Shown: positions 7,644-17,021, counted from the first letter of the stretch. The stretch: DNA of 64,000 bases from Gammaproteobacteria bacterium (GCA_040183005.1 JAMPIW010000001.1:245258-309257), one strand, 5' to 3'. The notes: generated from the letters alone by a model not told the origin. A program made the numbers and translations.

Positions 7644-10022
7644 ATGGCCATTAATCTCGACGACTATCAGGATATCCTCGACGAACTGGGCGAGCACGCC
7701 ACGGACGTGTTGCGTTCTTCGTGGCAGGAGGCGACCAAGGTGTTCAGCCCCAGGGGGCTGGAAGATTACCTGCAAGGCGCAAAAGGCCTGAAAAACCTTG
7801 GGCGCGGCATCGAACTGGTTATCACCTATCTCCAGGAGGCGCCGGAGGTGGCGCGGGAAATCGGCGAGGATGCCGTGCTTGATCTGGTGCAAACTGCCAT
7901 GATGATGGCGTCCAAGACCAGTGGTGCGGTGATCGAGATGATTTTCGCCACTGCGCCTATTGCAGCCAAGCGCCTGGGCGACGAGCAGTTGTTCCGTGGT
8001 TATCTGCAATTGCTCAATCATCTGATCGCACAGGCACCGCGCGGGCTGCGCCCAATGCTGGACAAGCTGGACGTACTGTTCGGCCAGCTTACCCTGGGTG
8101 GTCTGCGGCGCTGGGCATTGTGGGGTGCGCAGGCGCACCGCACCGACTATCCCGAGCAGGTCCGGTACTTCGGGTTGGAAAGCAAAGAAGCGCTGGCGGT
8201 GCTGCAAAAAGAGCGCAAAGGTACACTATTTGTGGATGTGCAGCGGCGCATCAACATCTATCTGCGTGCCTTGTGGGGGCGGGATTTCTTTATGCGCCCC
8301 ACCAGCGGCGATTTCGAAAACCGCGAGGGTTACCAGCCCTTCATCGAGAACTATTTCATTCATCTGCCGGACGCCTACGATGATTTCGAGGGCATCCCAG
8401 GCCTGGAGCTCTACCGCGCCACTGCGGCGCATGCCGCTGCGCATATCGTCTACTCGCGCACGCCCATCTCTGCGGAAAATCTGAACCCGCTGCAAATGGC
8501 GGTGATCTCTGTCATCGAGGACGCGCGGGTCGAGCAGCTCGCAATCAACGCCTTCCCCGGCTTGCGCCAGCTGTGGGCCGCACTTCATGTTGCTACCCCT
8601 GACCAGCAGGCAAGCGTAGGTGATTTTCTCAATCGCTTGGCGCGGGCGCTGCTCGATCCTGATTACCACGACGATCATGCGTGGATTCAAAAGGGCCGCG
8701 ACCTGTTCCGTGAAGCACAGGAAAACCTCGCCGACGCTGCACAGGGAGCTGCGAGTGTGGCGGGAGGCGGGACGCCGCTAGACGCCAACAGGATCTCCTG
8801 GGACATCGGCGTCACCTTGGCGCATGATTTTGCGCAAATGCGCCTCGCCTTTAATCCTCGCGCCGATGTGTTGCGTGCGCCGTACCGCGACGACAACCGC
8901 TATTTCTGGGAATTCGAGGAATTTGATTTTGCCAAAAGCCTGGAGGCCACTTGGGGCGCGGCCAAGCAGGTGCGCAAGCACGTCAGCCTGATGGAGTTCG
9001 TCAACGAGATCGACGTGGAGACGGCGGGCGATGATGCCGAAGAGATCTGGGTGCTGCCCACGGAGCTGTTCCCCTACGAGGACGAGGGCAAGAGCTATAA
9101 TGAAATGGAAGGCAAGGAGCCGGTCTCCCCACCCTACCACTACCACGAGTGGGATTACCAGATCCAGCTGGAGCGCCCGAGTTGGTGTACGCTGCTGGAA
9201 AAGCGTCCCCAGCTTGGTGATTTGTCGGTCGTTGATGATATTGTGGCGAAGAACAAGCCCATCATCAGCCGCCTGAAATACTTGATCGAGGCCATGCAGC
9301 CGCAAGGTGTGCAGCGCCTGCGCAAGCAGGAGGACGGTGACGAGATCGACATCAACGCCGCGATTCGCGCCATGATCGAAATACGTCAGGGCGAGATGCC
9401 CGACCCGCGCATCATGATGCGCAACATCCGCAAGGTGCGTGATCTGTCGGTGCTGGTGTTGCTGGATCTGTCTGAGTCCACCAACGAGCTGGTGCGCGGT
9501 TCGGAGAGCTCGGTGCTCTCGCTGTCACGCGAGGCCACGGTGCTGCTCGCCGATGCCATGAACAAGATCGGCGATCCCTTTGCCATCCATGGGTTCTCAT
9601 CCAATGGTCGCCATGACGTGGAATACTACCGCTTCAAGGATTTCGGCGCGCCTTATGACGAGAAGGCCAGGGCCAGAATCGCGGGCATGACCGGGCAACT
9701 CTCGACGCGCATGGGCACCGCAATCCGTCATGCCGGCCAGTTCCTGAAGCATCAGTCGTCCGGCAAAAAACTGCTGCTGGTGATCACCGATGGCGAGCCC
9801 GCCGATGTCGACGTGCGCGACCCGCAATACCTGCGCTTCGACGCCAAAAAATCGGTGGAAGAGATGAATCGCAATGGCATTCTCACCTATTGCATGAGCC
9901 TCGATCCCCATGCCGATCAATACGTGTCACGCATTTTTGGCGCGAAGAACTATATGGTGGTGGATCACGTGCAGCGCCTGCCGGAGAAGCTGCCGATGCT
10001 GTATATGGGTCTGACGCGGTAA
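7644..10022 (+). CDS. cbbO: RuBisCO activation protein CbbO (VWA domain)
   Basis: The 792-residue protein has a long helical N-terminal part that binds CbbQ and RuBisCO, and a C-terminal von Willebrand factor A domain (about 600-790). The metal-site motif is present: VLVLLDLSESTN gives DxSxS, with later threonine and aspartate positions (STRMGTAIRHAG, VITDGEPAD). CbbO is the adaptor through which the CbbQ hexamer remodels inhibited RuBisCO. The 130-bp gap from cbbQ contains hairpins but no gene. Length and order match other cbbLSQO operons. Confidence 0.95.
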   Translation: MAINLDDYQDILDELGEHATDVLRSSWQEATKVFSPRGLEDYLQGAKGLKNLGRGIELVITYLQEAPEVAREIGEDAVLDLVQTAMMMASKTSGAVIEMIFATAPIAAKRLGDEQLFRGYLQLLNHLIAQAPRGLRPMLDKLDVLFGQLTLGGLRRWALWGAQAHRTDYPEQVRYFGLESKEALAVLQKERKGTLFVDVQRRINIYLRALWGRDFFMRPTSGDFENREGYQPFIENYFIHLPDAYDDFEGIPGLELYRATAAHAAAHIVYSRTPISAENLNPLQMAVISVIEDARVEQLAINAFPGLRQLWAALHVATPDQQASVGDFLNRLARALLDPDYHDDHAWIQKGRDLFREAQENLADAAQGAASVAGGGTPLDANRISWDIGVTLAHDFAQMRLAFNPRADVLRAPYRDDNRYFWEFEEFDFAKSLEATWGAAKQVRKHVSLMEFVNEIDVETAGDDAEEIWVLPTELFPYEDEGKSYNEMEGKEPVSPPYHYHEWDYQIQLERPSWCTLLEKRPQLGDLSVVDDIVAKNKPIISRLKYLIEAMQPQGVQRLRKQEDGDEIDINAAIRAMIEIRQGEMPDPRIMMRNIRKVRDLSVLVLLDLSESTNELVRGSESSVLSLSREATVLLADAMNKIGDPFAIHGFSSNGRHDVEYYRFKDFGAPYDEKARARIAGMTGQLSTRMGTAIRHAGQFLKHQSSGKKLLLVITDGEPADVDVRDPQYLRFDAKKSVEEMNRNGILTYCMSLDPHADQYVSRIFGAKNYMVVDHVQRLPEKLPMLYMGLTR

Positions 10023-10210
10023 GTTCTTAGCCACGGAGGCACAGAGGACACAGAGGACACAGAGCATGCTTGTTTGTTTTGCAGGTCAGGTTGGTGCGAC
10101 GTGGTTGCCTGACCTGCGATCGGCGGCATACGCTTTCATCTTGGCCCAAGATCACCGATAATTCTCAGCAATATCTACCCGCATTTTTCTCTTCATCAAG
10201 GAATAAAGCC
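10023..10210. repeat. Short tandem-like dispersed repeat upstream of ilvD
   Basis: At about 10027-10064 the unit GGACACAGA is repeated (CAGAGGACACAGAGGACACAGAG). A related purine-rich unit (GCAGAGAGCGCAGAGAATGCAGAG) occurs near 44233. Such units are common fragments of dispersed intergenic repeats. No gene is seen. Confidence 0.5.
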
Positions 10211-11884
10211 ATGTCCGATAACCGCCGAAGCAAAGTAGTGACCCAGGGCGTGCAGCGCTCCCCCAACCGCGCCATGCTGCGCGCGGTGGGTTTTACCAAT
10301 GGGGACTTTGACAAGCCTATCGTCGGCATCTCCAATGCCCACAGCACCATTACCCCGTGCAATATGGGCATAGGTGGCCTCGCGGCGCGCGCAGAGCAGG
10401 CGCTGAAGAGGGCGGGTGCGATGCCGCAGGTATTCGGCACCATCACCATTTCCGATGGCATATCGATGGGCACGGAAGGCATGAAATATTCGCTGGTATC
10501 TCGCGAAGTGATTGCAGACTCCATCGAAACCGTGTGCAACGGTCAGAGCATGGACGGTGTCATCGCTATTGGTGGTTGCGATAAAAACATGCCTGGCGCA
10601 ATGATTGCTATCGCCCGATTGAATATCCCCGCGATTTTCGTATACGGAGGCACTATCAAGCCCGGCCATTACCGTGGGCGTGATCTCACCGTGGTGAGTG
10701 CTTTTGAGGCGGTAGGTCAATTCACCGCGCATAAAATCGACGAAGAAGAATTGACAGGCATTGAACGCAATGCCTGTCCCGGCGCGGGTTCGTGCGGCGG
10801 CATGTTTACCGCCAACACTATGTCGTCGGCCTTTGAAGCGATGGGCATGAGTTTGCCGTATTCCTCCACCATGGCGGCGGAAGATGCAGAGAAAGCCGAA
10901 AGTACGGCCAAATCCGCCGAAGTGCTGGTGCAAGCCATCAAAAAACAAATCCTGCCTCTCGACATCATCACCCGCAAATCCATTGAAAACGCCATCGCCG
11001 TCATCATGGCCGTAGGCGGCTCCACCAATGCCGTGCTGCACTTCCTGGCGATTGCACATACCGCTGGCGTGGAATTGAGCATAGATGACTTTGAAACAAT
11101 GCGCGGTCGTGTGCCGGTGCTGTGCGACCTGAAGCCTTCCGGTAAATACGTGGCGACAGATCTGCATCAAGCGGGCGGCGTACCGCAAGTCATGAAAATG
11201 CTGCTCGATCATGGCCTGCTGCACGGCGACGCACTCACCATCACCGGCCAGACCATTGCCGAAGTGTTGAAAGACATACCCGCTGAGCCACGCGCTGATC
11301 AAGACGTGATTCGCCCCTGGAGCAACCCCGTGTACGCACAAGGGCATCTTGCCGTGCTCAAGGGCAACCTGGCAACCGAAGGCGCAGTGGCAAAAATCAC
11401 CGGCGTGAAAAACGCTAAAATCACCGGCCCGGCACGCGTGTATGACTCCGAAGAAGCCTGCATGCAAGCCATCCTTGATCAAAAAATCAAAGCGGGCGAT
11501 GTGGTTGTTATCCGTTACGAAGGCCCGAAAGGCGGCCCGGGTATGCGCGAAATGCTCTCCCCCACCTCCGCCATCATCGGTGAAGGATTGGGCGACAGCG
11601 TCGGCCTCATTACGGACGGACGCTTCTCTGGCGGCACTTACGGCATGGTCGTCGGCCACGTCGCCCCCGAAGCGGCAGTGGGTGGCACCATCGCTTTGGT
11701 GCAGGAAGGCGATAGCATCACCATTGATGCCGAAGCACGCCTATTGCAACTCAACGTCTCCGACGAAGAGATCGCGCGCCGCCGTGCGACTTGGCTCCTG
11801 CCCAAACCCCGTTACACCACCGGCGTGTTGGCAAAATACGCCAAGCTGGTGTCCAGCGCCAGCAAAGGGGCGGTAACGGATTGA
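10211..11884 (+). CDS. ilvD: Dihydroxy-acid dehydratase
   Basis: The 557-residue product matches IlvD, which dehydrates 2,3-dihydroxy acids in isoleucine and valine synthesis. Cluster-ligand motifs GGCDKNMPG and [18 protein letters not shown] are present, and SDRRFSGG-type sequence appears as [11 protein letters not shown] near residue 475. I used the ATG at 10211, preceded by AAGGA at 10198-10202; the longer frame from 10070 adds residues with no family match. It is monocistronic, followed by a strong hairpin at 11969-12000. Confidence 0.97.
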   Translation: MSDNRRSKVVTQGVQRSPNRAMLRAVGFTNGDFDKPIVGISNAHSTITPCNMGIGGLAARAEQALKRAGAMPQVFGTITISDGISMGTEGMKYSLVSREVIADSIETVCNGQSMDGVIAIGGCDKNMPGAMIAIARLNIPAIFVYGGTIKPGHYRGRDLTVVSAFEAVGQFTAHKIDEEELTGIERNACPGAGSCGGMFTANTMSSAFEAMGMSLPYSSTMAAEDAEKAESTAKSAEVLVQAIKKQILPLDIITRKSIENAIAVIMAVGGSTNAVLHFLAIAHTAGVELSIDDFETMRGRVPVLCDLKPSGKYVATDLHQAGGVPQVMKMLLDHGLLHGDALTITGQTIAEVLKDIPAEPRADQDVIRPWSNPVYAQGHLAVLKGNLATEGAVAKITGVKNAKITGPARVYDSEEACMQAILDQKIKAGDVVVIRYEGPKGGPGMREMLSPTSAIIGEGLGDSVGLITDGRFSGGTYGMVVGHVAPEAAVGGTIALVQEGDSITIDAEARLLQLNVSDEEIARRRATWLLPKPRYTTGVLAKYAKLVSSASKGAVTD

Positions 11885-11968
11885 GGTGATGTTTGCCTAT
11901 GCGGGGACAGGGATGCAATTGTGCTTCGAGCGGCTCAAGGAATCTTTGCTGCGATAAATGCCTAAATT

Positions 11969-12000
11969 TGACATGGCGTGCCTTCGCGCACGCCATGTCA
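11969..12000 (+). terminator. Hairpin downstream of ilvD
   Basis: TGACATGGCGTGC and GCACGCCATGTCA form a perfect 13-bp stem with a 6-base loop. There is no long T-run, so it may be a processing or bidirectional stop structure rather than a classical intrinsic terminator. Confidence 0.55.
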
Positions 12001-12065
12001 CTGTATGTGTGGGTTAGGTATGCGGCAGTTCGGTGGATAGCGAGCGACCTGAGTTGAACCGCGCC

Positions 12066-12178
12066 TCAAAGAAACAACTCCGCCAGCATCTTGGTCCGGT
12101 CGCCGAACTGCGGCGTAAAATACAAATCCAGCGAACCTAAGGCAAAACCACGCTCGGGCTTGTTGCCACTTAACCCCT
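12066..12178 (-). pseudogene. Remnant of an outer-membrane beta-barrel protein gene
   Basis: On the minus strand an open stretch reads ...GFALGSLDLYFTPQFGDRTK followed by MLAELFL and a stop. The FALGSLDLYFTPQFGDR pattern resembles the start of a beta-barrel porin-like domain seen in proteobacterial outer-membrane proteins. Only about 37 codons survive. The upstream side is cut by the dispersed repeat at 12183, so the rest of the gene has probably been deleted. The family assignment is from memory of the motif. Confidence 0.4.
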
Positions 12179-12182
12179 TACT

Positions 12183-12226
12183 AACCCGAATGTTTCGTAA
12201 GTTGACGCGCGTCCTCGCTGGTCTAT
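12183..12226 (+). repeat. Partial copy of the 6453 MITE end
   Basis: The sequence ACCCGAATGTTTCGTAAGTT and the following CGCGCG...CCTCGCTGGTC match the left end of the element at 6453 with several substitutions. The right end is absent, so this is a solo, decayed end. It lies 18 bp before the start of the pseudouridine synthase gene. Confidence 0.6.
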
Positions 12227-12243
12227 ATTGTTACTATCTATTC

Positions 12244-13035
12244 ATGTCCAATCCTACTATCAGGCGCACACTCACCGGCAAACCCGGCCTTGTCAGTCTC
12301 GCCCGCGCCCTCTCCAAGCTAGGCCTGGCCTCGCGCACAGTCGCGGCGCGAATGATTGAGGAAGGCAGGGTGAGGGTCGATGGGCGCGTTATTACGGACC
12401 CGAACCTGCGCATCAATATGGAAAGGGTGAAGCTCGCCGTGGATGAAAAGCCGCTGGCAGAAGCCGCAAAACATTATCTGGCGGTGAACAAACCACGTGG
12501 CCTGGTAACCACCGCCAGCGACGAACGAAATCGTGCAACGGTCTATGAATGCCTGCCAGACGCCGGGGATGTCTGGCTCGCTCCGGTAGGCAGGCTGGAC
12601 AAGGCCAGCGAGGGGCTGATCCTTTTCACTAATGACACCGCTTGGGCGCAGCGCATCTTGAACCCTGCCAGCCACTTGCCCAAAACCTACCACGTACAGG
12701 TTAACAGGCGCCTGGAAGAGGCCGACCTCGCGCGCTTGCAACGGGGTGTGACGCTGGAAGACGGCACCGTGGCACACGCCGTCGCAGCAAGTCTGTTGCG
12801 TAGCGGTGAAAAAAATTGCTGGCTGGAAATCGTGCTTCACGAGGGAATAAACCGCCAGATCCGGCGCATGCTCGTGGCGCTGGATGCCGAGGTGCTGCGT
12901 TTGGTGCGAGTGGCCATCGGCCCGGTGACGCTGGGAACGCTGCCCAAGGGGAAAAGCCGCCTGTTGACCAAGCAGGAGCTATTGGCAATATCAGAAATGC
13001 TTGGCGCGCTCAAAACGAGGAACACAAAAAAATAG
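12244..13035 (+). CDS. RsuA/RluB/RluE/RluF-family pseudouridine synthase
   Basis: The 263-residue protein starts with an S4 RNA-binding domain (LARALSKLGLASRTVAARMI, about 18-65). A synthase domain follows with the catalytic-aspartate motif GRLDKASEGLILFTND (about 118-133) and the RQIRRML motif near residue 205. These enzymes modify single uridines in 16S or 23S rRNA. The exact target (RluB, RluE, RluF or RsuA type) cannot be told from sequence alone. The start at 12244 places the S4 domain near the N-terminus; upstream in-frame codons run through repeat sequence. The stop overlaps the terminator hairpin of a convergent small RNA. Confidence 0.85.
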   Translation: MSNPTIRRTLTGKPGLVSLARALSKLGLASRTVAARMIEEGRVRVDGRVITDPNLRINMERVKLAVDEKPLAEAAKHYLAVNKPRGLVTTASDERNRATVYECLPDAGDVWLAPVGRLDKASEGLILFTNDTAWAQRILNPASHLPKTYHVQVNRRLEEADLARLQRGVTLEDGTVAHAVAASLLRSGEKNCWLEIVLHEGINRQIRRMLVALDAEVLRLVRVAIGPVTLGTLPKGKSRLLTKQELLAISEMLGALKTRNTKK

Positions 13036-13166
13036 GCCCCGGCTTTGTCCACGCACGAAGCACGAATAAACCGAGGCCCAAAAGTTGCCCGACTTGGGGG
13101 AGCCGGGCAAAGGGGGATTTCCGTCCTGGGAGGGGTAGGACGGAAAGGTGCAAAAATACTGCACTC
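13024..13166 (-). ncRNA. Candidate small RNA, unit 1, with C-rich loops
   Basis: On the minus strand four hairpins occur in order: GTGCA/TGCAC (13148-13164), TTCCGTCCT/AGGACGGAA (13119-13145), GCCCGGC/GTCGGGC (13087-13108) and GGCCTCGG/CCGGGGCC (13035-13078). The last is followed by TATTTTTTT, an intrinsic terminator on the minus strand. Loops two and three are ACCCCTCCC and TCCCCCAA, complementary to Shine-Dalgarno sequences. Differences from unit 2 partly preserve pairing. A TTGAAC box lies 31 bases before the first hairpin. No reading frame explains the conservation. Confidence 0.6.
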
Positions 13167-13264
13167 CCTACCTCAGACAAGCGAATCTCAAAGAGAGTTC
13201 AAAAAATTCACGCAAAAAACGCACCGCATACCTAATATATTATCAAGTAATTGATTTAAAAGGA

Positions 13265-13393
13265 GTTAAAAATAATGCCCCGGCGCCTTGGGGAGGGCTT
13301 CCGGGGCCAAAAATACCCGGCTTGGGGGCGCCGGGCATAGGGGGCTTCCGTCCCGGGAGGGGTGGGGCGGAAGAGTGCAAACGAATGCACTTA
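13265..13393 (-). ncRNA. Candidate small RNA, unit 2, with C-rich loops
   Basis: This is a diverged tandem copy of unit 1, about 235 bp away. Hairpins on the minus strand: AGTGCA/TGCACT (13374-13391), CTTCCGCCCC/GGGACGGAAG (13345-13373), CCCGGC/GCCGGG (13316-13335) and GCCCCGG/CCGGGGC (13277-13307), then ATTATTTTT. The loop ACCCCTCCC is identical to that of unit 1, and the third loop is GCCCCCAA. TTGAAT stands 30 bases before the first hairpin, nearly the same spacing as in unit 1. C-rich-loop sRNAs that target ribosome-binding sites, such as Xanthomonas sX13, are known; homology is not shown. Confidence 0.6.
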
Positions 13394-13433
13394 CAAAGTA
13401 AGATGTGGGCTGCCGGAAAAAATTCAAGGGGTT

Positions 13434-14573
13434 TTACGTTACCACCCCTCTTGCCAACCGCACCTTGATGCCTCCATTCAATATCGAAAGCGAGGTATCC
13501 AGCGTAAGGCGCGTTTGTCCTAGCAGCATCAGGTCATTGCATAGAATGGCGGTGTGCCAGCCGGGACACTTGGTGCGCAGTACGTTGCCAAGCTGGGCAT
13601 ACAGATTGCGCAAATCCTTATTGCTGCTGACGCGGACGCCATATGGCGGGTTAGTGACGACCCAGCCAGTTCCGGCAGGTGGGCTGATTGCCGAAACTGC
13701 CTGACACGTGAATTGGATATGCCGCGCCACTCCGGCGCGCTCGGCGTTTTCCTGCGCCATGCGAATCGCGCCCGCATCGCGGTCGGAGGCCATAATCGGA
13801 GGCAACGCCACCCCGGCGTGGGGCTGGCATTCGGCCAGCAATGTCGCCCAGCGTTTTTCGTCAAAGCCCGGCCAGTCCATAAAAGCGAAACGGCGGTTGC
13901 GGCCCGGCGGCAGCCCCAGCGCCAGCAGGGCAGCTTCAATCGGCAGCGTGCCCGAGCCGCAAAACGGGTCGAGCAAAGGGGATGTGGTATCCCACTCCGA
14001 GGCAAGCAACATGGCAGCGGCCAGTGTCTCACGCAATGGGGCCTTGGCGACTGCCTGGCGGTAACCCCTGCGGTGCAGCAACTCGCCGGACGAATCCACG
14101 CTCACAGTGCAGTGATCGTGAACCAGCCGCACCACTATTAATTGCGGTGGATTGTCCGCCTCCTCGTCCCCCGGCTTCTGGCGGGAGACAGGCTGACCCA
14201 ACTGGTCGGCGATGGCCCCAGCCACACGCTCGGCCACCGCATCCGCATGGTACAACTTCGATTTATGGCAAGTGGCGCGGATAGCGACCGCCTGCCCAGG
14301 GACCAGATAGCTTGCCCAGTCCAGACGGCTGGCCTTTTTACGCAACTCGGAAAAGGCGGCGGCGTTAAAGTCGCCCAAGCGAACCAAAATCCGGCTGGCG
14401 GTACGCAGGTGCAGGTTGGCGCGGTACACGGCATCCAGCTCGCCCTGAAAGGCAACACCGCCGGCTTCTGTCATGGGCGGATTTGTGGCGTCGGGCAACA
14501 GGTTCAACCGATGCAACTCCTGTGCGGTGAACGCTTCCAGTCCAGGCGCGGTTACGGCAAAAAATGAATTCAC
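13434..14573 (-). CDS. THUMP-domain class I RNA methyltransferase
   Basis: The 379-residue protein has an N-terminal THUMP-type RNA-binding region and a Rossmann methyltransferase domain with DPFCGSGTLPIEAALLALG as the SAM site and VVTNPPYGVRV as the catalytic NPPY motif. It resembles the N-terminal half of RlmKL, and a true RlmKL is encoded at 21470-23656, so this is a paralogue, perhaps forming N2-methylguanosine in rRNA or tRNA. I chose the GTG at 14573 because homologues begin with a short FFAVTAPGLE segment; the frame extends upstream to 14636. The minus-strand sRNA candidates lie just downstream. Confidence 0.85.
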   Translation of the reverse strand: MNSFFAVTAPGLEAFTAQELHRLNLLPDATNPPMTEAGGVAFQGELDAVYRANLHLRTASRILVRLGDFNAAAFSELRKKASRLDWASYLVPGQAVAIRATCHKSKLYHADAVAERVAGAIADQLGQPVSRQKPGDEEADNPPQLIVVRLVHDHCTVSVDSSGELLHRRGYRQAVAKAPLRETLAAAMLLASEWDTTSPLLDPFCGSGTLPIEAALLALGLPPGRNRRFAFMDWPGFDEKRWATLLAECQPHAGVALPPIMASDRDAGAIRMAQENAERAGVARHIQFTCQAVSAISPPAGTGWVVTNPPYGVRVSSNKDLRNLYAQLGNVLRTKCPGWHTAILCNDLMLLGQTRLTLDTSLSILNGGIKVRLARGVVT

Positions 14574-14677
14574 ACAGTTTCTCTCTTTTCGTATTAAACT
14601 ATTTTTCCGCTGCTCTGTGTAACGCAGGTTTTGCATGATCCTAAAAACGGCGGTTGGAGCCTACTGTAGTAGCTAAC

Positions 14678-16441
14678 ATGACCTCAAAAAGTTTCACCTC
14701 TCCCTCTATAATCGCCTACCTGGTGGGACTCACTTCGATCATGCTGACTCTTGTGGCATGGCACTATGCCAAACAACTTACCGAAACGAAAGAACACGCA
14801 AAACTTGCCAGTGAATCACATGCGCTGGCGAATACCATCAATCGCCAACTAGGCAACTATCAGCAGATACTCGATGGATTGACGGGACTGTTCGCCGCGA
14901 GCGTCTCCGTCGACCGTAACGAATTTCACGCTTATACCAGGCAAATCGATGCCATCCGTCGCTTTCCAGGAATACGCCGCTTCGCATATTGCGGCATGGT
15001 GCGCGCAGAGGCTCTCCGCAATCATATCACCGAAGTCCGCGCGGAAGGTTTTCCGGCGTACACCGTCACGCCGCCGGGTAGCCGGCCCGAGTACTGTCCG
15101 GTAATTTATTTGGAGCCATTTGAGCACGGCAAACCGAAATCGTTTGGTGCGGACATACTGGCAGATCCCCTACGCCGTGAAGCCATGACACAAGCGCGCG
15201 ATTCGGGCGCGTCTGTCTCTACGAGACGCCTTACTCTGATAGGGGACGCAGGAGTATCCTCACAACCTGGATTCGTCATATTCTCCCCTGTCTACCGGAA
15301 CGGTGAACCAAAACAGTCACTCGATGAGCGACGCAAGGCGCTTGTGGGGTTCGTATATGCCAGTTTCCGCTTGGACGAACTCTTTGCCGGACTTATGGCG
15401 CATGATCGTTTCCCAGGCTTGGTGTTCGATGTCTACGAAGGCAATTCACTCAACCCCCGATCTCTGCTCTACAGTTCTTCTCCGCACGTATCCTGGGTTG
15501 AACAGGATACAGTGACCGAGCAGATCAAAATAGCAGGCCGCATCTGGACGCTCAAAATCATCTCCTCTGGCAAACCTGGAAACATTACCGACAATGTGGC
15601 CACATTCACCCTGATAGGCGGGTTTTCCATCAGCGCCATGCTCTTCTTGGCGACATTCTTGCAGGCACGTAATTTTGCGCAACGCGCCGCATCCGAACAG
15701 AAAATCCGCATATTGAACGCGAGTCTGGAACATCGCGTGAAACAACGTACTGCGCAACTTGAAGCCGCCATCAAGGAGCTTGAGGCATTCAGTTACTCGG
15801 TATCTCATGATTTGCGTGCACCTCTGCGCAGCATCGATGGTTTCAGCCAGGTTTTGCTGGAAGACTACGAAAGTAGTCTCGATGGCACGGGACAGGATTA
15901 TCTGCGGCGAGTGCGTGCAGCGGCTCAGCGCATGGGAATGTTGATCGACGATTTGATTAAACTGTCGCGCGCCACCCGTGCCAGCGTGAACATGGGTCCG
16001 GTTGATCTTTCCAGTCTCGCCAGTGAGATTGCCACAGAGCTGTCCAACAGCTTTCCCGGCCAACATGTGGACTTCATAACCCACCCAGGCATCATTGCCG
16101 AAGGCGATCGCTCGCTACTGCAGATTGTCCTCGAAAACCTGCTTGGCAATGCCTGGAAATACTCATCGAAGACCCCTGATCCCCGCATCGAATTCGGCCA
16201 GATTGAAGAATCCGGCCGCGTAGTCTTCTTTGTGCGGGACAACGGCGCGGGCTTCGATATGCGTTATGTGGACAAGCTCTTTGTCGCCTTCCAGCGATTA
16301 CATGGCGTGAACGCGTTTTCCGGAACAGGCATCGGCCTGGCGACTGTGCAGCGCATCATCACCCGCCACGGTGGGCGGGTCTGGGCGGAAAGCAAGCCAG
16401 GAGAGGGCGCGACGTTTTATTTCACTTTGTCAGCGCCATAA
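14678..16441 (+). CDS. CHASE-domain sensor histidine kinase
   Basis: The protein of about 587 residues has a first membrane helix (about 8-30), a periplasmic CHASE domain (about 70-270, including IDAIRRFPGIRRFAYC), a second helix (about 310-330), a coiled-coil linker, a HisKA dimerisation domain with SYSVSHDLRAPLRSI (phospho-histidine H) and a HATPase domain with N box ENLLGNAWKYSS and G boxes DNGAGFD and GTGIGLATV. It should sense a small ligand outside the inner membrane. No response regulator is adjacent, so it may be an orphan. The start at ATG 14678 avoids a TTG within a dispersed repeat. Confidence 0.9.
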   Translation: MTSKSFTSPSIIAYLVGLTSIMLTLVAWHYAKQLTETKEHAKLASESHALANTINRQLGNYQQILDGLTGLFAASVSVDRNEFHAYTRQIDAIRRFPGIRRFAYCGMVRAEALRNHITEVRAEGFPAYTVTPPGSRPEYCPVIYLEPFEHGKPKSFGADILADPLRREAMTQARDSGASVSTRRLTLIGDAGVSSQPGFVIFSPVYRNGEPKQSLDERRKALVGFVYASFRLDELFAGLMAHDRFPGLVFDVYEGNSLNPRSLLYSSSPHVSWVEQDTVTEQIKIAGRIWTLKIISSGKPGNITDNVATFTLIGGFSISAMLFLATFLQARNFAQRAASEQKIRILNASLEHRVKQRTAQLEAAIKELEAFSYSVSHDLRAPLRSIDGFSQVLLEDYESSLDGTGQDYLRRVRAAAQRMGMLIDDLIKLSRATRASVNMGPVDLSSLASEIATELSNSFPGQHVDFITHPGIIAEGDRSLLQIVLENLLGNAWKYSSKTPDPRIEFGQIEESGRVVFFVRDNGAGFDMRYVDKLFVAFQRLHGVNAFSGTGIGLATVQRIITRHGGRVWAESKPGEGATFYFTLSAP

Positions 16442-16462
16442 GCAGGAGCAATTTCCGTCATT

Positions 16463-16957
16463 TTAATGATGATGGCCACCATCGCCATGCACATGACGAT
16501 GAGAGACTTCTTCCGCCGATGCTGCGCGTACATCAACCACATCTATTTCAAAGATCAGTGTCTTGCCCGCCAAAGGGTGATTAGTGTCCACATCAATCGT
16601 TTTGAGTCCCGCCTTAACCACAACAACCTCTCGTGGGCCATCATTGGTATTAACCTGCACCACCATGCCCGGCTTATAGGCAATCTTTCTACCGGAAGGA
16701 TTGACCACGTGTTTAACAGATACCCTCTGTTGCGAATTTTCACGCCGCAAACCATAGGCCTGTTCTGGTGGCAGCGTTACCGTAAACGTGTCGCCGGCTT
16801 GCTTGCCCGCCAGAGCGGTCTCCAATCCCGGCAGCATGCCGTGATGCCCATGCAAATAAACCATAGGGCTACCCTGATGCGAGTCTTCAAAAACCTCTGT
16901 GCCAGGCTCGCTCAACCGGTAATGAAACGTCACTACTTTATTGGCTTCAATCAACAC
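16463..16957 (-). CDS. slyD: FKBP-type peptidyl-prolyl isomerase, SlyD-like
   Basis: The 164-residue protein has the split FKBP fold with an inserted IF domain: VVTFHYRLSEPGTEVFEDS at the start, MVYLHGHHGMLPGLETAL in the middle and GKTLIFEIDVVDVR near the end. The C-terminus is rich in histidine (HRHVHGDGGHHH), as in SlyD proteins that bind nickel. It is a cytoplasmic folding catalyst and possible metallochaperone. I used the GTG at 16957, which has GGAGAG upstream; the longer frame adds residues without a family match. Confidence 0.88.
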   Translation of the reverse strand: MLIEANKVVTFHYRLSEPGTEVFEDSHQGSPMVYLHGHHGMLPGLETALAGKQAGDTFTVTLPPEQAYGLRRENSQQRVSVKHVVNPSGRKIAYKPGMVVQVNTNDGPREVVVVKAGLKTIDVDTNHPLAGKTLIFEIDVVDVRAASAEEVSHRHVHGDGGHHH

Positions 16958-17021
16958 GTTTTTCTCTCCAAATATCTTATGCCGTGATAGCAATTTTACT
17001 ACTAAACGTGACGCATGGCTC

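Noticed and set aside
10196..11659. 487-codon minus-strand frame
   Set aside because: Antisense shadow of ilvD with no recognisable motif.
13070..13400. Plus-strand riboswitch for the downstream region
   Set aside because: The next plus-strand gene is over 1 kb away and opposite-strand genes intervene; minus-strand terminators fit better with small RNAs.
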